Notes under the pieces: generated by a model
Told to the model about the DNA's origin: nothing
Databases searched by the model: none
What the model saw: the letters and a program-made list of their open reading frames with translations, nothing else
In this document: positions 59,434 to 64,000 of the stretch, piece after piece
Layout: the number at the start of each line of letters is the position of its first letter
Position numbering within the stretch: the first letter of the stretch is position 1
Translations under genes and position numbers: made by a program
DNA from: Curtobacterium sp. MCBA15_008
GTDB taxonomy: Bacteria > Actinomycetota > Actinomycetes > Actinomycetales > Microbacteriaceae
Assembly: GCF_001865065.1 (NCBI RefSeq)
Contig: NZ_MJGN01000045.1
Coordinates: 54,542-118,541 of the forward strand
Length of the DNA: 64,000 bases
Reading direction: 5' to 3'

Positions 59434-60468
59434 TCAATCGGGCAGGTTCCACCGAAGGTCGTACCCGGTGTCGGCAAGGAACCACAACCGATTCCGAACC
59501 TCCTCGAGGGCGGCCGCGTCGTCTTCACTGCGGGTGTCGGCGCGGAGGAGTGTGTTGGCGGTGATGATGTCGTCGGTGCGGTCTCGGTAGCCGGCGGCGG
59601 TCGCGGTGGCGAAGACGGTTGGGTCGGCCGGGAGGAGGAGCTCGGTCCCGGCCAGGTCCTCATCTTCGGGCTCGAATCCGAGGCCCTTCATATCGATTTC
59701 GTTCGCTGCGAAGGCGACGAGCCGGTACGGCGTCGTCTTACCGACCGTGATCGCCGGGTAACCAGGGCGGCTCGAGATCCCCCGCCCGGAGATCAGACAG
59801 CCGGCGCCGATGAGCCGCTCTGCCTGCTCCGGGAGCGGTAGGTCCGTCCGCCACCGCGTGCGGATGCCGCCTGGGCCTGGGTAGCAGGCGATGCTCCAGT
59901 CGACGAGGCCGCCGACTTTCCGGGATTCCCATCCGATGCGGGTGCGGTGCACCCGTTTCCCGAGCCGGGCGAGGGCATCGTCCACCTGGCCGGGCGTGAG
60001 GTTCCCGCGGTTGACGAGCTCGTCGAATTTGGCGCCGTTGATGGCGAGCATCCGGGCGACGGCGAAGGTGATGTAGATCGGGGCGGCGTCCTTCCACCGG
60101 TCGTGGACACCGAGGACCTGTTTCCCGTTGACCCAAACTCGTCGGCGGTCGACGTCGACGAGCAGTACCGTCTCGGTTTGTTCCGCGAGTGCAATCTGCA
60201 TTTGCATCACGGTGCGCGGGGCGAGCAGGAGCAACTCTGCGGGGGTGTCTGGTTCGCCGCGTGGGTTCCGGGTCGATGTTGGGAGGCGGGCTCGGCGTCC
60301 GTCGGCGAGGCGGATCGTGTCGTGCGACTCGACGACTGCGTGCAGGCCGGCGAGTTTGAGGACGGCGAGGGCGTCGGTGAGGTCCGCGGTGTCCCCGAGC
60401 CCGTAGGGGAGGGTGATCTGCGGGCGTCCGGCGTAGGCGTCGGCGACCCATTGCAGTGCGGGCCCCAT
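59434..60468 (-). CDS. AbiEi-antitoxin-like protein, copy 2
   Basis: 344 residues; ATG 60468 overlaps the previous stop (TGATG). Starts MGPALQWVADAYAGRPQITL with LPYGLGDTADLTDAL; middle has VLLVDVDRRRVWVNGKQVLG; an HTH-like part (FDELVNRGNLTPGQVDDALARL) precedes a C-terminal half whose pattern (ELLLPADPTVFAT ... TANTLLRADTRSEDDAAALEE ... EVRNRL) resembles type IV antitoxin AbiEi-like regulators. Ends YDLRWNLPD. Paralog of the protein at 61938 (ends HDLRWIHVQ). No AbiEii nucleotidyltransferase toxin is nearby. Last gene of the operon. Confidence 0.65.
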   Translation of the reverse strand: MGPALQWVADAYAGRPQITLPYGLGDTADLTDALAVLKLAGLHAVVESHDTIRLADGRRARLPTSTRNPRGEPDTPAELLLLAPRTVMQMQIALAEQTETVLLVDVDRRRVWVNGKQVLGVHDRWKDAAPIYITFAVARMLAINGAKFDELVNRGNLTPGQVDDALARLGKRVHRTRIGWESRKVGGLVDWSIACYPGPGGIRTRWRTDLPLPEQAERLIGAGCLISGRGISSRPGYPAITVGKTTPYRLVAFAANEIDMKGLGFEPEDEDLAGTELLLPADPTVFATATAAGYRDRTDDIITANTLLRADTRSEDDAAALEEVRNRLWFLADTGYDLRWNLPD

Positions 60469-60719
60469 CAGCGGCGCTCTTCGGGGGTGTCGGGTCGGAT
60501 GAGGGCGATGATCCAGCGGGCTTCGGTGAGGAACGGCTCCCACCCGTCGCGGGTGTCGCCGTGTGCTGGTTCGCAGCGGTAGCCGCCGTCGCTGTCGGTG
60601 CTCGTGACGATGACTTGCCGGAGCTCGGAGTCCGGTGGGTCGCGGAAGTACATGTGTCCGTGGGTGCCGGCCATGTCGAACGCGACAGTGAGGAGGAACA
60701 GCTCTGGTCGGGTGGTCAC
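60468..60719 (-). CDS. Small-domain protein, copy C
   Basis: 83 residues from GTG 60719, in a GTGA overlap with the upstream stop. TRPELFLLTVAFDMAGTHGH, then QVIVTSTDSDGGYRCEP and FLTEARWIIALIRPDTPEERR. The layout (hydrophobic strand ending AFD, an acidic loop, a strand, then a C-terminal helix with ExxRxI) matches the 102-residue protein at 61633 and the N-terminus of the protein at 60716. Function unknown; tightly coupled to both neighbours. Confidence 0.6.
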   Translation of the reverse strand: MTTRPELFLLTVAFDMAGTHGHMYFRDPPDSELRQVIVTSTDSDGGYRCEPAHGDTRDGWEPFLTEARWIIALIRPDTPEERR

Positions 60720-61579
60720 CAGCGCCACCGCCGTCCGCGGAACAGGGCGATGACGGTGGCGAGGGGCCGGCCTTGCTGCATCCAGGTCAACGGTGTCAGG
60801 GGTACGTCGTCGACGCTGAGGAACTGCCGGGGTGTGGTCATGAACTCGGTGATCGCTGCCGCGTCGAGGAGCGGCTGCGGGGCAGCTGCGAAGAGCACAT
60901 CGAGGCCGGGCAGGAGACTGGATGGGTCGCCGAACTCGGGGAGGGCGGGCTGGACGATCTGCCAGTCGGGGATGCGTTCTTCGCCGTCGAGGTCGAAGCT
61001 GGTCAGCCGGTTCGACCCGAACAGTTCCCCGACCTCGTCGATGCTGATCTGCAGCGCTGTGGCGGCTTCCGCTTCGGTGAGGGTCGTGTCGAGCAGGTGC
61101 CGTCGGATGCGTGCCTGCGTGGCCTGCCACCATTCCTCGGGCACGTCCGCACCATCAGCAGAAGCGCCGCCGGGTTCGCGGGGGATTTGTCGACCTTGGT
61201 CGGTGTACGCCTGGAGCTGGTCGATGCTGATCTCACCCCGGGCGTACATCCACAACTGGCCTTGCCAGGGCATGTCGTCCGGGAATCCTTCGAGGTAGCC
61301 GGAGTGGATGACGGCGCGGACCGTCTTCTCCCGCTTCGCGATCTCGGACGCTGGGATGAGGAGGGTCTGGACGATCCGGTTCGCTTCCCGCGTGGCGGGG
61401 GCGGTCAGGTCGGTGAGGCGCCGCCGGTTCCGGTCGACGAGCTCGTAGCCGGGTTCGTTGTCGCTGGGTTCGATCATGATCCGCGCCATCGACGCGTCCG
61501 GATGCTCGGTGTCCTCGAGGAGGACATGCCCCCACAGGATCCGGTCGTTCGAGAGGTGCAGGGAAACCAAACGCATCAT
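60716..61579 (-). CDS. Small domain (copy B) fused to HTH and Xre/MbcA-like domain
   Basis: 287 residues; ATG 61579 with GGAGG 9 bases upstream. N-terminal ~75 residues (MMRLVSLHLSNDRILWGHVLLED ... EANRIVQTLL) are the small domain shared with 61633 and 60468. Residues ~145-205 (RRHLLDTTLTEAEAATALQI, GEERIPDWQ) look like an excisionase-type HTH; the C-terminus (ITEFMTTPRQFLSVDDVPLT, PLTWMQQGRPLATVIALF) is like the toxin-binding domain of Xre/MbcA antitoxins. No RES toxin is adjacent. Likely the regulator of the operon. Confidence 0.65.
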   Translation of the reverse strand: MMRLVSLHLSNDRILWGHVLLEDTEHPDASMARIMIEPSDNEPGYELVDRNRRRLTDLTAPATREANRIVQTLLIPASEIAKREKTVRAVIHSGYLEGFPDDMPWQGQLWMYARGEISIDQLQAYTDQGRQIPREPGGASADGADVPEEWWQATQARIRRHLLDTTLTEAEAATALQISIDEVGELFGSNRLTSFDLDGEERIPDWQIVQPALPEFGDPSSLLPGLDVLFAAAPQPLLDAAAITEFMTTPRQFLSVDDVPLTPLTWMQQGRPLATVIALFRGRRWRW

Positions 61580-61632
61580 CAGCGAGTACCTCCAAGAAGT
61601 CGGGACGGGAGCGTGCGGGTTAGGGTGCGGGG

Positions 61633-61941
61633 TCAGCTCGTCGGTGGGGTGGGTCGGGTTCGGCCGATGCGTTCCGGCTGCTCGGTGAGGATGAACCGCA
61701 TCAGGCGGTCCGTTTCCGCCATCGCCGCCTCCGACACGTCGCTCCCGGATGGGTCGGTGGTGGTGAGGCGGAACCATGGCGTCTCGTCCGAGTGGTCGAT
61801 GAGAACTGTCGCCCAGGGCCCATCGGGGTCGTTGGCGTCGGTGAAGATGGCGGCGCCGAAGAACCGGGCGTCGTCGAACGCCAACGTCAGGGACACCAAC
61901 TGCAACACCACGGCTCGCTTCGCGATCGGTTCGTTGGTCAT
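61633..61941 (-). CDS. Small-domain protein, copy A
   Basis: 102 residues, ATG 61941 in an ATGA overlap with the upstream stop. AVVLQLVSLTLAFDDARFFG, then DANDPDGPWATVLIDHSDET and AMAETDRLMRFILTEQPERI. Same domain as 60468-60719 and as the N-terminus of 60716-61579. No TM, signal or known motif. Unknown; inferred component of the right-hand operon. Confidence 0.6.
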   Translation of the reverse strand: MTNEPIAKRAVVLQLVSLTLAFDDARFFGAAIFTDANDPDGPWATVLIDHSDETPWFRLTTTDPSGSDVSEAAMAETDRLMRFILTEQPERIGRTRPTPPTS

Positions 61942-62954
61942 TGGACGTGTATCCAGCGGAGGTCGTGGGCAGTGTCGGCGCGGAAGTGCAGCAGCTCCCG
62001 CAGCCCGTTCACCGCATCCGTGTGCGCGTCCGTGTACCCGTCCTGCCAGATCACGGACGCGGTGATGAAGTCGTCCGTGCAGCAGCCGAGGTTCGGCGGG
62101 GACAGGATCGTCGTGTCCTGTGGGATCAGGACCTTCACGGTCGCTTCGTCCGCGCTGGCGGGTTCGTAGCCGAGTGCGGCCATGTCGGGATGGGTGGCGA
62201 AGAATGCCGTCAACCGGTTCGGCGGCACCTCAGCCCATGACTGGTGGGCTGCCCACCGGTCCGACATCACCCCGCCCCGTCCGATGAGCTCATCCGCCTG
62301 CTCGTCGAGGGTCGCGGCGCGCTTCCAGCAGGTCCGGACACCGCCCGCACCCGGATACGCCGCAAGGACCCAGTCCGCGAGACCGGACCGGTCTCGGGCT
62401 TCCCACCCGAGGGGTGTGTGGACCACGTGCTCACCGAGCACCAGCAGCGCCGCGCGGACATGCTCCACCGGGAGCCCGGTGTGCGCTGCGATCTCGTTGG
62501 TACCACCGCCGTCGACGGTGATGGTGCGGGCGATGGCGAACACGTTCCGCCAGCCCGGCGTCGCGTCCCGCTGCATCGACGACCCGGACACCTGCCGGCC
62601 GTCCGCCCACACGCGTTGCCGTTTCCCATTCACCACCACCAGGTCCGGATACCGCCGCGCCAGTGACAACACCCCTCCCTCTGAACCGCCCGGCAAGACG
62701 ATCAGATCCGCGTCGCGACTGTCCGGAGTGCCGTCGGTGATGGTGGTCGTTGGGTCCGGTGACGACAGGAAACCGGTCCGACCGTCCTCGAACCGGAGCC
62801 GGTCAAACGTCTCCACTGTGGCGGGCATACCGGCCGCGGCTAGCGCCGTCAGCGTCTCAGTGATGTCGATCGTCCACCCGAGCCCGAACGGCAACGACAG
62901 AATCGTCTGCTCGTGTCGGATGTCCTGCACCCACTGCCGGTCAAGCATCGGCAT
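61938..62954 (-). CDS. AbiEi-antitoxin-like protein, copy 1
   Basis: 338 residues from ATG 62954 (ATG 62948 possible); the start overlaps the end of the upstream gene. ILSLPFGLGWTIDITETLTAL, RYPDLVVVNGKRQRVWADGRQVSG, an HTH-like part (GGTNEIAAHTGLPVEHVRAALLVLGEHVV is the same region as in copy 2), VLAAYPGAGGVRTCW, VKVLIPQDTTILSPP, ending HDLRWIHVQ. Colinear paralog of 59434-60468. The family call rests on the C-terminal pattern only. Confidence 0.6.
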   Translation of the reverse strand: MPMLDRQWVQDIRHEQTILSLPFGLGWTIDITETLTALAAAGMPATVETFDRLRFEDGRTGFLSSPDPTTTITDGTPDSRDADLIVLPGGSEGGVLSLARRYPDLVVVNGKRQRVWADGRQVSGSSMQRDATPGWRNVFAIARTITVDGGGTNEIAAHTGLPVEHVRAALLVLGEHVVHTPLGWEARDRSGLADWVLAAYPGAGGVRTCWKRAATLDEQADELIGRGGVMSDRWAAHQSWAEVPPNRLTAFFATHPDMAALGYEPASADEATVKVLIPQDTTILSPPNLGCCTDDFITASVIWQDGYTDAHTDAVNGLRELLHFRADTAHDLRWIHVQ

Positions 62955-63567
62955 CGGCTTCCGGCGCTTCGGCGATGCGCTGCAAGCCCAGACCGGAGGC
63001 GTCGAGGATCGCATCCTCACTTTCGGTCGTCGCGACCCACGAGCCGATCAACGCGTTCGTCGCGACAAGTACCCCGATGCGGCTGCGCGCGTCGAGGACG
63101 ACCGCGTCAACCTCGTGTTCGGAGCAGTCGCTGCTGAGTTCCGGCTTCGACGGATGCAGGGCCGGGAAGTCGAGGCGCTGCACCGGGGGATGCCACTGCA
63201 CGCCGACGCGGAGCACACGTCCGTCTTCGTCGTTGCGGTAGAACAGCGCCCCGAAGGGATGACCCATGTCGAGGGTCAAGTCAGCGCCGTAGAGCGTCCA
63301 CCCAGAAGCCGCGTACGCGGGATCCCAGCGTTGAACGACAAGGGCGCCAACGCCCATCTTCAACCCCGGGACCAGCGCCTGCCCGTCGTGTACCTCGGCG
63401 TAGAGCTCCTGCATTCCGGCCGGCAACTCGTCGTGGATCGATGCGAATGGGATGTGGGCCAGATCGCGGATAGTGGCGAGTCGATTCGCGCGAAGGCTCG
63501 ACGCTTCGTTGTCCTGAGTCCCCGAGTTCGTTGCCGGAGACCCAGCATTGTGTTGACTGTCGGTCAT
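62941..63567 (-). CDS. Unrecognised protein, second gene of the right-hand operon
   Basis: 208 residues, ATG 63567 after GAGGAG. N-terminal ~30 residues disordered; then a globular body with FASIHDELPAGMQELYAEVH, GWTLYGADLTLDMGHPFGAL, FYRNDEDGRVLRVGVQW and HEVDAVVLDARSRIGVLVAT. Acidic C-terminus. No TM or catalytic motif I can name. Overlaps the preceding ORF's stop (ATGA) and the next start. Confidence 0.6.
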   Translation of the reverse strand: MTDSQHNAGSPATNSGTQDNEASSLRANRLATIRDLAHIPFASIHDELPAGMQELYAEVHDGQALVPGLKMGVGALVVQRWDPAYAASGWTLYGADLTLDMGHPFGALFYRNDEDGRVLRVGVQWHPPVQRLDFPALHPSKPELSSDCSEHEVDAVVLDARSRIGVLVATNALIGSWVATTESEDAILDASGLGLQRIAEAPEADADA

Positions 63568-63793
63568 GACGGTGTCTCCTCGTCGTCGTTCTCGGTGCCG
63601 GAATGCACTGATCCGGTCCTACTGTGGCTGCGTAGCGTCGTGAGCTCCGGACGGAAGGCGGCGAACGAACGCCGTCCCAGCTGATGGCAACGAGACGACC
63701 GGTCATGACGTCGAGACACCAAAGCACCGGCTCAGCGACAAACTTGTCGCCTGAGACCCACAGGTCATCGTTGTCGGTCAACGTGTTGGCCAT
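63564..63793 (-). CDS. First operon gene, apparent -1 frameshift
   Basis: ATG 63793 after AGGA. Frame 1 reads MANTLTDNDDLWVSGDKFVA, then EPVLWCLDVMTGRLVAISWDG and becomes non-coding; the -1 frame then reads RRSFAAFRPELTTLRSHSRT, GSVHSGTENDDEETPS and stops in an ATGA overlap with the next start, exactly as the other operon junctions do. The switch falls near 63671-63682. Either a real mutation, a sequencing indel, or programmed frameshifting. Full product would be ~76 residues. Confidence 0.5.
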
Positions 63794-63890
63794 CGGTCCT
63801 TCTCTCGTGCGGCCGGACGACGTCCGCCAGGCAACTTCACGGAGCGAATCGAGCCCCTCCCTCACAATCTGGCGGCAGGGGATGCCGTTC

Positions 63891-63930
63891 ATAGTAAGGA
63901 ACGGCGCTGGTCGCGTCCAGAGTTTTTTTT
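63891..63930 (-). promoter_or_regulatory. Promoter of the right-hand operon
   Basis: On the minus strand TGGACG (63919-63914) and TACTAT (63896-63891) are separated by 17 bases, with an A8 tract (63930-63923) just upstream that could act as an UP element. The first start codon is ~98 bases downstream. Confidence 0.55.
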
Positions 63931-63980
63931 GGACGGAACGGGCGCGAGTATGGCTAGGAAGACCGTTCGCGGCTTGAATC

Positions 63981-64000
63981 GGTCCACCTGGTCCACCTGG
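63981..64000. repeat. Tandem 9-base repeat at the right edge
   Basis: GGTCCACCT occurs twice in tandem (63981-63998) followed by GG, the possible start of a third copy beyond the window. Could be a regulatory iteron or part of a longer repeat. Confidence 0.5.

Noticed and set aside
60773..62065. 430-codon plus-strand ORF across the right-hand operon
   Set aside because: Spans several minus-strand genes with coupled starts; Gly/Val-rich shadow composition.

Overview
The window is high-GC DNA with Shine-Dalgarno starts, many GTG starts, one leaderless-looking start and an actinobacterial-type LexA box. The protein families seen (MLTR-type helix-turn-helix regulators, XRE-NB-ARC-TPR proteins, large LuxR/LAL regulator) fit an actinomycete, most likely a member of Micrococcales such as Microbacteriaceae; the genus cannot be named from this sequence alone. 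I found no tRNA, rRNA, ribosomal or other housekeeping gene in 64 kb, so the segment is accessory: a plasmid, or a large chromosomal island.

Left region (1-8.4 kb) is mobile or defence-like. Two related tyrosine-recombinase-fold proteins (1-626, cut by the window edge, and 4603-5475, lacking the first catalytic Arg) flank a compact minus-strand run: an ImmA/IrrE peptidase with a zinc-ribbon tail, an HTH-like partner, a two-TM protein, a small unknown gene and a decayed ORF. Then come small unknown genes, a small gene with a LexA/SOS box (6533-6796), a small XRE protein and a GNAT acetyltransferase.

Central region (8.7-59 kb) is a patchwork of short transcription units for redox and small-molecule chemistry, many with a regulator next door: azoreductase/HxlR, SDR pair/TetR, an RclA-like flavoprotein/MLTR regulator, a LAL regulator facing a ligand-domain-only MLTR protein, an ABC exporter, aldo-keto reductase with a SLAC1/TehA-MFS fusion, haloperoxidase-type hydrolase/DUF302, two SRPBCC-metallo-beta-lactamase fusions, a CPA1 Na+/H+ antiporter, FAD oxidase/SDR/MarR, a six-gene plus-strand operon (35948-41346: hydrolase, NAD(P)-binding protein, WrbA-like flavoprotein, MBL fusion, small ferredoxin-like-fold protein, flavoprotein disulfide reductase), GMC oxidoreductase, PEBP protein, two XRE-NB-ARC-TPR regulators on either side of an MLTR regulator, RidA, GlxA-like regulator/quinone reductase/SnoaL-like protein, a second quinone reductase, and a crotonase. 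The likely shared theme is detoxification of electrophiles, quinones, halogen oxidants or aromatic metabolites. Debris lies between these units: truncated genes meeting head to head at about 56.05 kb, a fossil quinone-reductase 3' end, and a broken lipoamide dehydrogenase.

Right region (59.4-63.9 kb) is a seven-gene minus-strand operon with a good promoter at 63.9 kb and start/stop overlaps at most junctions. It carries two copies of an AbiEi-antitoxin-like protein, three copies of a small unnamed domain (one fused to an excisionase-like HTH plus Xre/MbcA-like domain) and two unrecognised proteins, the first apparently frameshifted. It starts right after the broken lipoamide dehydrogenase, and is the best candidate for an undescribed system here.
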